From the NCBI GenBank assembly GCA_963575745.1, contig CAUYUJ010003894.1, positions 1 through 63,068 on the forward strand: DNA of 63,068 nucleotides, written 5' to 3'. This DNA comes from Prorocentrum cordatum. Taxonomy: Eukaryota; Sar; Dinophyceae; Prorocentrales; Prorocentraceae. Both the position numbers and the translations under genes were made by a program. Below are positions 31,761 to 41,435 of this stretch, one piece after another. Under the pieces are notes generated by a model. That model ran no database searches. It was not told where the DNA came from and worked only from the letters and a program-made list of their open reading frames with translations. How positions within the stretch are numbered: the stretch's first letter is position 1; the number at the start of each line of letters is the position of its first letter.

Positions 31761-31823
31761 AGGCTTGAGCGAAACGTATACGGACTCTGTGTATTCATTT
31801 CCTGCACGTTCTGAGGACAAGTC
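31761..31823 (-). repeat. Split direct repeat A2
   Basis: 63 bp, differing from A1 (38292-38354) at only two or three positions. It is immediately followed on the plus strand by B1 at 31824, and separated from B2 by 72 bp. Confidence 0.9.
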
Positions 31824-31931
31824 GGAGATTCCCCACCCGTCCTTTTACACAGAGCTCTCATATATGTCATCCGCATGTGGCGACCTTGCAGACAGCACAA
31901 TTCTGAGAACACGCACTTTACAGATCCGTGC
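31824..31931 (-). repeat. Split direct repeat B1
   Basis: 108 bp starting GGAGATTCCCCACCCGTCC on the plus strand. It directly abuts A2, giving the B1-A2 junction typical of PAT/Ngaro elements. Confidence 0.9.
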
Positions 31932-31972
31932 CGACATTCGAGGCACCAAAAGTCGCTATCGGTTCTCTGCCG

Positions 31973-32763
31973 TCAGCGCGGCTCGGGGTCTTTCACACGG
32001 AAGGGGTACAGGCGGATGGTTTGCCGAAAGACTCGATCGAATGCAGCATCTTGAAACACATCGGCCATTCGATTCGCAAGAACGTGAGGGTAAGCTGCGG
32101 CGCGAGCGGTCCAGTGAATGCCCAGGCCGTCTCGGCCCTGGAGAATCTGGTGTTTCTTTCCAGAGAACGAGCAGATGCCACGGACAGCTTTACAACCCTT
32201 ACACAATTCGTCGGCTCTCGGCAGCAGGAAGCATCTCAGCCTACTGGGTTTACACCACGGCGTGCCCCAACCGCAATAGTTAGTTATAATATCGCGGACC
32301 CCGGGCCAGCGAAAAATCTGAACGGCAGCATCCATTTTCCACATGTAGGATGACTGAGGATTCTCCCACAAGAAAGAAACCCGCATCTTTTTACAGCACT
32401 TAAAGATCTTACAGGACACCTGAAACAGTTTGTTGCCCTCGTCTACCAGGCATTGCAGATGAGGAGGGAGCGAGGGGAGGCCAGAGGGAGCTTGCGACGA
32501 TCTAATTGCATTATGGCCTCCTCGGGCAATGGAGAACGATTTACATGGCACACCAGCTAGCACACCGAGACATCTGTCGGACTTGATCATCCGCAGGATG
32601 CGCTTCAAGACGGCGGGCCTCAGGAGGTCACCTTGGGGCCCTTGTAGCAAATCAAATGAGTGCACTCTGAAACCACGACGGCGCAGCGAACTCGAGAAAT
32701 GTTCCGAGCCCGAGAAGATTTCTATGTAGAAATACTCGTGTCTCTTGGCGCGGGGATCGCTCA
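31973..32763 (-). CDS. C5-cytosine-methyltransferase-like protein of the tyrosine-recombinase element
   Basis: The domain begins right after the recombinase stop. EIFSGSEHF...GF corresponds to motif I (cofactor loop), GVPCKSFS to the catalytic PCQ motif IV with its Cys, and WENPQSS to motif VI (ENP/ENV). GWGTPWCKPSRL and AAAYPHVLA resemble later motifs. The stop is TGA 31975-31973. The frame is open upstream to about 32917 but has no ATG before the domain, and it is in the -1 frame relative to the recombinase. Production by -1 frameshift, splicing or a non-AUG start is therefore implied. The likely role is CpG methylation of element DNA. Dinoflagellate and charophyte retrotransposons are known to have captured DNMTs, but host capture in this exact context is my inference. 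Confidence 0.7.
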
Positions 32764-34278
32764 AGCGTTGACGGATAGCGAGGCGGCGCCGAGCAGCGAG
32801 GGCAGCTCGGCCTCGGCATGGAGGCAGTAGGTCCTGGCCGAGGGCTCCATCTCGCTCCACGCCGCCTGGATGAGCCCGCGCTTCTCGTAGCGCCTGACCG
32901 AGCTCGGCTGGCGCCACCTGCCGCGCCGCTGGACCTCCTGCAACGAGATCCCCCCCGTGAAGCGGTCGATGGACGCGCCGCTGCGCCGGGCCGTGTAGAA
33001 CACGGGCAGCTGCTTATCCAAGCCCAGCGCGCGCGTCGCGCGCTCGAACACGTCCTTGGCCTCCGTCATGGTGAACGTCCACAGGGGGGCGCTGGGCGGG
33101 CCCTGGGCTAGCCGAACCAGAAGGCTGCCCAGCCACGGACGTGCCACGTCCACTGTCTCGTCCATCTCGCCAGTCTTGCTCGGTCTCTTCATGTAGTCGG
33201 GGTTGATGTGGATCGTCACCTTGGGCATGTGCGCCTGCGGCGGGATCACCTGGCCGCAGGTCAGGCGGAACGCCTCGCCAGGCCTCAGGTACGTGTCCAC
33301 CATCAGGAGCCAGAACACCGCGAGGTCGGGGCGGCCGCTGATCCGCCAGATCTGGCGCGCCACGCCCACGCAAGCCGCCCAGGGCAGCGGGCGCCGCGTC
33401 CGCGACGGCCGCAGCAGGCGCCAACCTCGCAGCGCGCGGTAGGCGCGCGGCAGGGCCAGCTTCCTCTTGCTCTGGTAGTCGGGCACGTGCATGAAGATGG
33501 CGGCGAGCAGCTTCTCGCCCGTCGACGCGACCTTCCCCTCGAGGTACAGCTCGTCGAAGAACCTCACCACGGCGGCGTCCGTGTCGGCAGCAGGCGCAGC
33601 CAGAGATGTCAGGCGACTGCGACTGAGGAACAGCTCGAGCAGCCGCGTGCACTGCAGTCGGCTCCGCCGTCCCACCGCGGCAGCCTCGGTGATAGAGAGC
33701 TGGCGGGTGGTGTCCCGCGCCTGCTCCCCAGCGTCCAGGCGGCGCTGCGCAGGGCGCGGCAGCTCCCGCTGGGGGATGCTGCGCGGGGCCGCCAGCACCA
33801 CCGACGGGCGTCGAGTCAGAGCCTCGCGGCGGCGCAGGGCGGGCGAGCCCAGGGGGCCCGAGCTGCGACGCGCCGGCGTCCGAGCCGCCGAGGGCCGCAA
33901 AGGGGCCTGCGCTGTCGGGCCGCTCCCAGGCGCGCTGCGCTTGAGCCGCCTGGTCGGCGGCGGCGCCGCGAGGCCGCGGGGCCGCAGCGGGCGCGCGGCT
34001 GCCGGCGGCGGGGCTGATTTTTCCCCGGCCGCAAGGGTCCTTACGGCCGGAGAAAAGGTGGAGAGCTTCAGCTTCGCCTGCGAGGCGGCCGAGTCCCGGC
34101 GGGCCCGCGGGGGCCGCGGGCCAGCCGCTGCCGAGCCGACTGTCGCCCTCGGGGCCCCGCGCCGAGCCGCGGCGGTGCCGGAGCTGACGCCCGCGCGCCG
34201 CGGTAGCGCGCCAGCCGGCCCCAGATGCAGCGCGCCCTGCAGCACCCTCGCGGGAGCGGCTGTCACCGTCGGCCGCAT
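32761..34278 (-). CDS. Tyrosine recombinase/integrase of the element
   Basis: The ATG at 34278-34276 lies inside the codons for the RNase H terminal NAAD motif, in the +1 frame. The first 270 residues are Arg/Ala/Pro-rich and of uncertain reality. The catalytic half shows YLRPGEAFRL (Arg I), PSKTGEMDETV (the Lys hairpin), YTARRSGAS (Arg II, with Tyr where His is usual) and GRWRQPSSVRRYEK (Trp and the nucleophile Tyr). The enzyme would integrate a circular DNA copy by strand exchange. The stop is TGA 32763-32761, only about 12 codons before methyltransferase motif I in another frame. Confidence 0.8.
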   Translation of the reverse strand: MRPTVTAAPARVLQGALHLGPAGALPRRAGVSSGTAAARRGAPRATVGSAAAGPRPPRARRDSAASQAKLKLSTFSPAVRTLAAGEKSAPPPAAARPLRPRGLAAPPPTRRLKRSAPGSGPTAQAPLRPSAARTPARRSSGPLGSPALRRREALTRRPSVVLAAPRSIPQRELPRPAQRRLDAGEQARDTTRQLSITEAAAVGRRSRLQCTRLLELFLSRSRLTSLAAPAADTDAAVVRFFDELYLEGKVASTGEKLLAAIFMHVPDYQSKRKLALPRAYRALRGWRLLRPSRTRRPLPWAACVGVARQIWRISGRPDLAVFWLLMVDTYLRPGEAFRLTCGQVIPPQAHMPKVTIHINPDYMKRPSKTGEMDETVDVARPWLGSLLVRLAQGPPSAPLWTFTMTEAKDVFERATRALGLDKQLPVFYTARRSGASIDRFTGGISLQEVQRRGRWRQPSSVRRYEKRGLIQAAWSEMEPSARTYCLHAEAELPSLLGAASLSVNA

Positions 34279-36352
34279 TGAACTCGCTGGGCACCCATCG
34301 TCGATGCATGCGGGCCCCCGAGGCGAGAGTCAAGGCGGCGCCTCGCCGCAAGACATTGAGCAGAAATATATCACGACAGCGCCCTTTAGATAGTGCAAGT
34401 GCGAGTGCTAGATTGTCCCCCAAGACGACGCGCCTCTTCCCCCAGGAGTCCGCGTCCGACAGGATCAGCTTCACGGCGTGTAAATCACCCCTTGCCTCCT
34501 TACGATGCATGGGCTCCTTGACGAAGAGTGGCGAATAGTGCGTGGTCGACCAGCTGGTGCGGCGGATGGTGTGCGTCGACACTTCAGGGGATCGTTTGTT
34601 GGCGAGACCCTGGCGCAACAGAACAGACGGGTGCGCATCGAGCTCGGCGACCTCGGCCGCACGTGCCGCGCGGTCGCGCGGCCGCCAAACCCCGTCCGCC
34701 TCACGCGTGTTGCGGAACCGCCGCCGCTCGTGCCAGCGACCAGCACTCTGCACCTCGGAAAGGTCCCACTCGCCCTCGACAGAGGCGTGGCCCGTCTCGC
34801 AGGCGTCAGTCATGACGACCTTGGTGGACCACTCGGCGTCGAGGTCCGAGACGAGCGTGACCAGCAGGCCGCGGGAGATCCTGAACTCGCGCCGCGCCGG
34901 CGCCCAGAGGGGCCTGGCGCGCTGGCAGTTCTGCTGGACGAACGAGTAGACGGCGCTGAAGCAGCTCAAGCTCTCACGCCGGCACAGCGCGGCAAACGTG
35001 CAGTGGCCGATGGCGTGCTCGACGTCGCGGCTGGTGACGCGGGGCCGGCGCTGCGCCAAGTAGCCGAGCCCCATGCGCAGCTTCCAGAACCGCCGCGGCG
35101 CCAAGGTGGCGCGGGCAGGCGATCCCTGCAGCTGCCCGCCGAGCATGGCCATGCTCTCGGCGGCGTCGGTCTCGTCATGGACGGCCAGGCCGGAGCCCTC
35201 CAGCGCCTTGGAGGCCTCGCGCCTGACCTTGGTCACGGCCTCGCGGTCGGTGCCCACCACGAGCACGTTGTCGACGTACAGCGAGTGGATGGGCTCCTCG
35301 AGCGGGCTGGGGACCGGCACGAAGTCGACCGCCCGCCGCTCGGGCCTCAGGGCGTCGTGCTGGCCCAGCGTCCGCTCGTGAGCCTTCTGAACGAAGAAGA
35401 GTGCCCAGCTCCACCCCATGGGAACAACGGCAAGTTCTGGGTAAAGGCAGGCCCAGGGCGGGACACGCCGCCCGTCAAGCCTGCTGATGCCGAGCTCGCC
35501 CGCGGTGACCTTCGGCAAGCAGAAGTACGACCGCAGGTAGGCCGGCAGCTTGTGCTGGTAGAACGCGTTCTGGACGCCCACCCCCGCGTAGTAGAGGGGC
35601 GTGTCCTTTGGCACCTCGGGGTCCGCGAACCCCGCGGCGGAGAACAGGCTGACCGACGGAGGAGGCTGAAACCGCTGGTTGCTACGCCTGCAGTCCAGCA
35701 CCATCCTGATCCGCTCGTCCTTCTTAGCCACGAAGAAGGCGGAGACGTCCTCGGTCCTCTCTTTCCCTAAGACGAAGACGCCCCGCGAGATGCCAGACTG
35801 GATGAATTCAAGGTAGAGCGGCCTGTTCCGCTCCAGCACAGGGTCCGTGTACAACGTGGGCCCCCCCTCTGTCTCCACGGCCTCGTCGAAGCTCGGTGGC
35901 GGCAGCAGCAAAGCATGGTCGAGGTCCAAGAGAGAGCATCGTTCGCTTGTCCCCAGCCGATCCGCGAGCCACTGAGGCTCGTTTCCCAACTCGGGCCAGC
36001 TCACGAGGTGCGGAGCGTAGGGCCTCAGCGGCAAGTCGTTAGCCGTGTCGTAGTGCAGACACGGGCGACCCAAAAGCTCTGAGCAGGCTTCCTGGGCCGA
36101 CGTGCTCGGAGGGGCAGCCGTATCACGATACAACCCTCGAACACGCCGATGCAGCAGATCATCCAGATGTGAGAGGCGCTCTGGCGCGACCCGCGGTGTG
36201 GCGTAGCCCCCAAGCAGGTTGAGGCACTCCACGGTGTCCCGAGTGCGCTCCTCGATCAACTGGGCGCGGGAAAGGCGAGCCCGAACCGAACGGGATAGTC
36301 CAGGCGGTGGAGGCGAAGCAATCGGCGACGCAGACACGGCAAAAGGCAGCAT
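34270..36352 (-). CDS. Reverse transcriptase-RNase H of the tyrosine-recombinase element
   Basis: The ATG at 36352-36350 opens a frame that stays open to 33014, but homology ends near 34270; beyond that it reads the recombinase out of register. RT: FFVAKKDERIRMVLDCRRSN (motif 1/2), GVGVQNAFYQ at the motif A position (35550-35597) with the usual Asp replaced by Gly, VVPMGWSWA (motif B) and YVDN (35253-35282) instead of YxDD. RNase H: VVMTDA, KEARGDL, VLGDNLALA and FNAADGDSR, giving an apparent D-E-D-D set. The RT-RNase H then recombinase order matches Ngaro-type elements. Confidence 0.8.
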
Positions 36353-36447
36353 GCCATCGCCAGGAGGTTAGACACCAGCAGGTCCACAAAACTGGCTCTC
36401 GAAATGCGGCGATCGGGTCGAGCCACCTCCCGATCGCTGACCCCAGG

Positions 36448-37170
36448 TCACCCCTTGTCCTTCCTGCCCGACTGGGCAGATTTCTCCTCGCGCGCCTTGC
36501 GCCTCTGCTTCTGGATCTCCGTCGTCTCCTTGGCGAGCTGGTCGGTGGCGCACTTGGCGACCCCCGGCGCCGTCGCGACGCCGCGGCGGGCGCTCTGCTT
36601 CTGGCGGCCGATGTAGTGCTCGACGCCCTCGATCTTCATGCTCCCCATGGTCTCCTCGATCAGCTGGTAGGCCCGCGAGACCACCTCCATGCTGGCGAGG
36701 TTGGAGCCGTCGACCTGGTCGTAGGTGACGGCCATCTCGATGGCGAAGCCGAGCAAGTCGTGGATGTGCGCGGCCGCCGAATCCTTGGCGCAGCCGCTCT
36801 CCATCATCCACTTGGCGTGGCGGCCGTCGGGGGTGCCGCCGTGGTCGACGATGTAGTCGCACAGCCACTTGAAACTGCGCTCGCCGACGAGCGGGAAGTC
36901 GTCATGCTGCTCCTGCCTCATGGACGACACCGCCTCGCGAAAGTCGCGGTGCTTACGGCCCTCCCGCGTGCGCTGGAGAGGGCCGAGGAGGCGGGCGTCG
37001 TCGTCAGCTAGCTTGTCCGACACCTCGACAGGCAGCGGGACAGGGTGGAGCTCGATCGGCACGACGAAGCCGCCCGCCGTGCTGTAGTGCCCGCTCTCGC
37101 CCCAGACCACGTCACCCGCCTTCGGGGCGACCTCGTCGAGCTGCTGGCACTCGTTCGGGATCGTCTTCAT
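36448..37170 (-). CDS. Gag-like ORF downstream of the TGATG junction
   Basis: The ATG at 37170-37168 overlaps the TGA of the preceding frame as TGATG. The roughly 240-aa product has normal composition, with YIVDHGG, AVTYDQVDG, a helical stretch and a Lys/Arg/Glu-rich C-terminus ending KDKG and TGA 36450-36448. No named domain was recognised. Position before RT and basic tail suggest a nucleocapsid-type role, which is inference. Confidence 0.6.
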   Translation of the reverse strand: MKTIPNECQQLDEVAPKAGDVVWGESGHYSTAGGFVVPIELHPVPLPVEVSDKLADDDARLLGPLQRTREGRKHRDFREAVSSMRQEQHDDFPLVGERSFKWLCDYIVDHGGTPDGRHAKWMMESGCAKDSAAAHIHDLLGFAIEMAVTYDQVDGSNLASMEVVSRAYQLIEETMGSMKIEGVEHYIGRQKQSARRGVATAPGVAKCATDQLAKETTEIQKQRRKAREEKSAQSGRKDKG

Positions 37171-37863
37171 CACAAACCAGCAGACCCAGGCGGCGCGGCC
37201 CGCTCGTCAGTGAGCACCACCGCGCCAGGGCCGCCCCTCGGGGTCGGAGTGCCCCCGACCTCGCCGTCGGCGAGCGCCCCTGGCTCAGCGCCCGCGGCGT
37301 CCAGCGGGGGCGGGGCCACAGGCGGGCCACGAGGCGGGCCGCGCGGCGCGGCAGCGGACGGGCCCTTGCCCCGCGTGCGGCGCAAGAAGCCTGGCACGTC
37401 GTTGAAGCTGACCGTCATGCTCTTGGTGGGCCGGCCGCCGTCGCGCATGAAGGCGGTCGGCTCGGACTCGCGCAAGCCGGCGTTGCGGGCGGCCAGGCGA
37501 GCGTCCCGAAAGAGGTCGATCATGTCCTCCTCGGCGGGATATTCACGAGACCTGTAGACTCGCCCCGGGGGGCGAACAGCAGCGGGACTCGCCCCCATCG
37601 TGAGGGAAACGCGGCTCGGCCCGTCGCCATCGGGCCCTGCCGCCAGGGTACACGTCGCCGTCAGGCGTGAGGCAAGTCCAGCATGTGTTGGGGAAGGCGC
37701 CAGGGCACGGCCACAACAGCAACCGTTCGTGCCATATGTTCGGGTCGTCCTCATAGTAGAAGCACACGACCCGCCCTGGCACCAGCTCATTGAAGAACTC
37801 CTCCGCCTCGGCGGCGGTCCCGTCGTACAGGAAGAGGCTCAGGTTCGCGGGCAGGAGGGCCAT
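37170..37863 (-). pseudogene. Gag-like N-terminal ORF with a frameshift
   Basis: The ATG at 37863-37861 (MALLPANLSLFLYDGT) starts a protein-like segment with CFYYEDDPNIWHERLLLWP and LTPDGDVYPG. Near 37640 sense continues in the +1 frame (AGPDGDGPSRVSL, RSREYPAEEDMIDLF, FLRRTRGKG), ending in the TGA at 37172-37170. A +1 shift or single-base indel therefore separates the halves. A later -1 step at the TGATG overlap returns to the original frame. Confidence 0.55.
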
Positions 37864-38263
37864 CGCGGCGACGCCAGGCGGCGAGGCAAGCGCCACACTG
37901 CGTCAGCGCCGCGGTCAGCACCACCCCGAGCGCGTGCCACAGGAGCGTGTCGGGCTCCTCGGGCAGCTCGGGCGGCGCGGCCCGCAGGGCGCGGAGCTCG
38001 GCCAGCTCCGCGGACAGGTTGGCCAGCGCGACCTGCACCTCGTCCAGCGCGGCGTGGCACCGGCTGAGGTTGGCCGCGTGCGCCGCGGCGAGCTGGGCCC
38101 CGCGCTCGGCAGCCCGCTGGGCAGCGAGGGCCGCCCGACTGTCCCAGTCGTCGGGCGGACCGCCTCCGCCGCCCGCGCGCAGCAGGCCTGGCTGCAACGC
38201 GTCCAGAGCACACCAGATGCAGACCAGCGACCAGGATGGCGGCCGGAGAGCGAGAGGGCGCAT
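37787..38263 (-). CDS. First small ORF of the element: hydrophobic and coiled-coil segments
   Basis: The ATG at 38263-38261 starts about 159 codons. There is an N-terminal hydrophobic stretch (SLVCIWCALDAL), an Ala/Glu/Arg-rich region with heptads (about 40-105), a hydrophobic run (ALGVVLTAALTQCGACL) and an Arg/Pro-rich tail. The last 75 bases overlap the MALLPAN ORF in another frame. Function unknown; it could be spurious beyond 37863. Confidence 0.4.
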   Translation of the reverse strand: MRPLALRPPSWSLVCIWCALDALQPGLLRAGGGGGPPDDWDSRAALAAQRAAERGAQLAAAHAANLSRCHAALDEVQVALANLSAELAELRALRAAPPELPEEPDTLLWHALGVVLTAALTQCGACLAAWRRRDGPPAREPEPLPVRRDRRRGGGVLQ

Positions 38264-38291
38264 ACGTGTCAGGTGCTCCCTGAGGCGAAAA

Positions 38292-38354
38292 AGGCTTGAG
38301 CGAAACGTATGCGGACTCTGTGTATTCATCTCCTGCACGTTCTGAGGACAAGTC
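38292..38354 (-). repeat. Split direct repeat A1 (element 5' end)
   Basis: 63 bp matching A2. The plus-strand outer edge (38354) runs straight into (TCA)n at 38355. Confidence 0.9.
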
Positions 38355-38432
<78 letters not shown>

Positions 38433-38440
38433 CCATCGCC
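38355..38440. repeat. (TCA)n tract, right flank of the tyrosine-recombinase element
   Basis: Nearly pure TCATCA repeats starting exactly at the A1 edge. With 31200-31556 it marks the presumed split target. Confidence 0.95.
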
Positions 38441-38587
38441 CCCCCCCATCCTCGCTGGAGCCAGCTCCGCCGCAGACGTCGCCGAGCGGCCGCACCCTCA
38501 GGCGGCCGGCCGCCCCGAGCTGCCCCGCCGCCGCGGCGGGCACCCAGAGCGGCGCCTCGACGCCTGCGACCCAGTCCTGCGGGCCCG

Positions 38588-39130
38588 GGGGTCGAGGATC
38601 GAGGAGGATCGAGGATCGAGGCGGAGGATCGAGGAGGATCGAGGAGGAGGAGGAGGAGGAGGAGGAGGAGGAGGAGGAGGAGGAGGAGGAGGAGGAGGAG
38701 GAGGAGGAGGAGGAGGAGGAGGAGGAGGAGGAGCAGGAGGCCTAGAGCATTGCTTGCGTCGAGTTCTGCGCGGAGGCCGTGCGCCTGCGGCCGCCCGCCG
38801 CGGCCGCCCTGTCGCGGGGCCTCCGGCGGCGCCCCCCCCCTCGCGGGAGTCGAGGGTCGAGGCGGAGGATCGAGGAGCATCGAAGAGGGGCTCGAGGATC
38901 GTGGCCCGAGGCTCGTGGGTCGAGGCTCCAGGCTGGCTCGAGGATCGCGGCTCGAGGATCCAGGGTCGAGGAGGGGCTCGAGGATCGCGGCTCGAGGATC
39001 CAGGTCGTGGCTCGAGGATCGTGGGTCGAGGAGGGGCTCGAGCATCGTGGCTCGAGGATCCAGGGTCGAAGGCCGGGGAGGAAGAGGATCAACGACGATG
39101 AGGGTTAATGATCGAGGATCGAGGCCAGGG
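38588..39130. repeat. GATCGAGG minisatellite with embedded (GAG)n
   Basis: GAGGATCGAGG units flank an almost pure GAG run (38640-38733) and continue as CTCGAGGATCGTGG/GGCTCGAGGATCC units to 39130. Confidence 0.85.
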
Positions 39131-39712
39131 CGTCGACGTTCAAGGATGGGCAGCGGGGGAGGGTGGAGGAGGATGTTCGAGATGGGAAATTCGAGGATGG
39201 AGGATCAAGGTTCGAGGACGGGGAGGAGGGGGAGGAAAAGGAGTAGGAGAATGAGGAGGATCGGGGCGTATTGGCGCTTTTCAGCAATGTCCTGGCCTCC
39301 GGAACTGCAGAAGCCTCCAGAGAACTCCACAGGACCTTTCGGAAGCCTCCCGGGACCTCCGACGGCCTTTCAGAGGCCTCCCGAGACCTCGCGAGGCAGG
39401 AGAGAGCTGGCAGACGAGCCAGATGCACCCCCCAGGGACGCCAGGTCGGATCGGGAAGCCAGATCGGCAATCGATGCACATCGCAGGAATCGTCCAGAAA
39501 CCTCAGACAAAGGCCACGAGCACGTCGTCTGCTCCCCAGTCTGCCCCTCTCCCTCCTGCCCTGACTTCCGACGACGCGAGCTTCACGATGCGCGGCTCCA
39601 GGGCTCCAGAGACCCTCCCTGGGGGCAGGCTTCCGCCCCAGGGAGCACGGCGAAGACCCGACGGGCCTCTTTCGCGCCGCCGAGGAGGAGCCCCAGCGGG
39701 CCCCACCCAGAG
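39131..39712. other. Unrecognised GC-rich sequence
   Basis: CCTCC-rich short repeats near 39295-39400 (GAAGCCTCCNGAGACC). No protein-like frame or RNA gene is noticed. Confidence 0.4.
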
Positions 39713-39870
39713 ATCCGACGCTCCAAAAGAATTGGAGCGGGCGGGATTGGCCTGATTTCGGCATCCGGGGGCCCTCGCCGGGCCTCGGGAGCGCCAAAGC
39801 ACTACTCGGGGCGGAAAGCGGGCCTTAGGGAAGTGGTCCAAAGACCTCCGTGGCCCACGCGTCGAAAACA
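39713..39870 (-). repeat. Interspersed repeat family P, reverse copy
   Basis: GGGGGCCCTCGCCGGGCCTCG and GGGAAGTGGTCCAAAGACCTC match the family in reverse orientation. Confidence 0.6.
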
Positions 39871-41435
39871 TTGGAGCAGCTGGATGTTTGGGTGTCGCGC
39901 CGCCGAGGAGCCCCAACGAACCCCAGGCAGCGGTGTGCTGCCGCCGGGGTCGCCGAGCTCCCGCGTGAGGCGCTGCACGGACCGTGGCGGCAGGCTCGCG
40001 CTCGTACGAGCACCGAGTGCAGCGGTGGACGGCAGCAGCAGCAGTGCCCCCCGGGGGAGGCGCCCCCACGCGCGCCCCCGGCGCAAAGCTGCAGCAGCAG
40101 CTGGCCCCCGAGGCCTCCCTCCTCCGCGCCAGCATCCCCAATCTCCCCGCCCTCCCCCCCGCCCCCCCTCCTCCTTTTCCGTCGGCCCCGCTTCCGCCGC
40201 GTCGGCATTACGAGGCGAGCAAGCCGCCCATATAAAAAACAAGGGAGACCCCCCTCCCTCCATGCCTCGCTCATCGGCGGCGGCAGCCCCCATCATCCCG
40301 TCCCCCCCCCTCCTCCCGCGCCTTTCCCTCCTCCAATAGCGCAGGATGCCTGGACCAAATATCTCGAACCAGCCGGCCCAAGTCACGAGCAGAACGCACC
40401 TGTGAGACACTTAGCTGCCCCGATACGCAACGCGCAACACGTATCGTATTGATACGGGGCTCAACGCGTAGGCTGAAAACGTATGTCCGACGCGATGCAC
40501 TCGCCAAAACGTGGTCTTACACGTGGAGCCAGCACGCAGCGGCATTGACACGGACGTATCGAGGCAGCTAAGGTGAGACAGCCTCCGCCTTCTCTCCTCC
40601 TCGTCCCCCTCCTGCTCCTCCGCCTCGGCGGAACTCCTCGTTGGGGCCGCGCAGCCCGCAAGGGGCGCGCCGAGCTGCGGGGGGCGCATGCGAGCTGTGC
40701 CACGGGTGCCGTCGGTGGAGCTCCCTGCCTGTGCTCGGGGCCGCGAAACGTGCGAGGGGTGCGCCGAATAGACCGATGACACGCCGAGGATACACGCCAG
40801 GATGAAAGGAGGAGAAGGAGGTACAAAAAAGGTAAAGGCGCTTCGGGGATGAGTTCGATCCTAACCACGACAGGCACGAGGCACCGCGGGGCAAGACCTT
40901 ATAATACCCCTGCGAGACAATATGGATGCAGGGCCTACGCTTGATGCCGTAGGCCTGCCTGGGGCGCGCCCCCCTGGTACACAGCGAGGGGGGGGGGGGG
41001 GGGGGGGGGGCGTGCAGGGAGCGCTATCGCGTCCTGCTCTCAGTCTCGGGAGTGGGGCACAGGCTACTTAGCTAGCAACGTGCGCCCCCTCCAAGGCAAG
41101 GGGCATGAAGGACATGCACGAGACAGACAACACACCGCGCACGCGCTCACAACTCCCACACACACACACACACGCACACACACACACACACACACAACCC
41201 GAGGGGAGGAGGAGGGAGGGCCGCTGCGGGGCGCCTGCCTCCTGCGGCGGCGCGCTCTCTGGCGGGCGCGCGGGGGCGGGGCGGCACGAGACGGGGCGAC
41301 CCCCCCCTGGCCCGCCCCCCCTCCCCCTCGAAACTCCTCTAACCCTAAAAAAAGAACACTAGACGGGGTGGTACAGAAACATCAGTAGTGGAGCTGACCA
41401 GTAGTGGGGCTGACCTTAGTGGGGCTGACCAGTAG
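39871..41435. other. Non-coding GC-rich region with poly-G and (CA)n
   Basis: It contains a G run (about 40988-41010), a CA run (41157-41196) and three GTAGTGGGGCTGACC units (41384-41435). Frames on both strands are Arg/Pro/Ala-rich. No gene is supported. Confidence 0.5.

Larger units (their letters stand above)
31557..38354 (-). mobile_element. Tyrosine-recombinase retrotransposon (Ngaro/PAT-like, DIRS order) with methyltransferase-like ORF
   Basis: This 6.8-kb element on the minus strand has split direct repeats: A1 (38354-38292), coding region, B1 (31931-31824), A2 (31823-31761), B2 (31688-31557). The coding order is a coiled-coil/TM ORF, gag-like ORFs, RT-RNase H, tyrosine recombinase and C5-methyltransferase-like ORF. 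Both outer ends abut TCA/ATC repeats, as if it had inserted into one tract, and no target-site duplication is needed for this class. The repeat layout matches the A1-ORF-B1A2-B2 scheme known for PAT and Ngaro elements. Several frames are shifted, so present activity is doubtful. Confidence 0.85.

Noticed and set aside
33014-34270. Continuation of the RT-RNase H frame over the recombinase
   Set aside because: Composition becomes Arg/Ala/Gly/Pro-rich and the recombinase motifs are in the other frame, so this part is an out-of-register reading.
41157-41196. (CA)n run as a possible telomeric or regulatory tract
   Set aside because: It is a short dinucleotide repeat with no telomere-like units or nearby gene.
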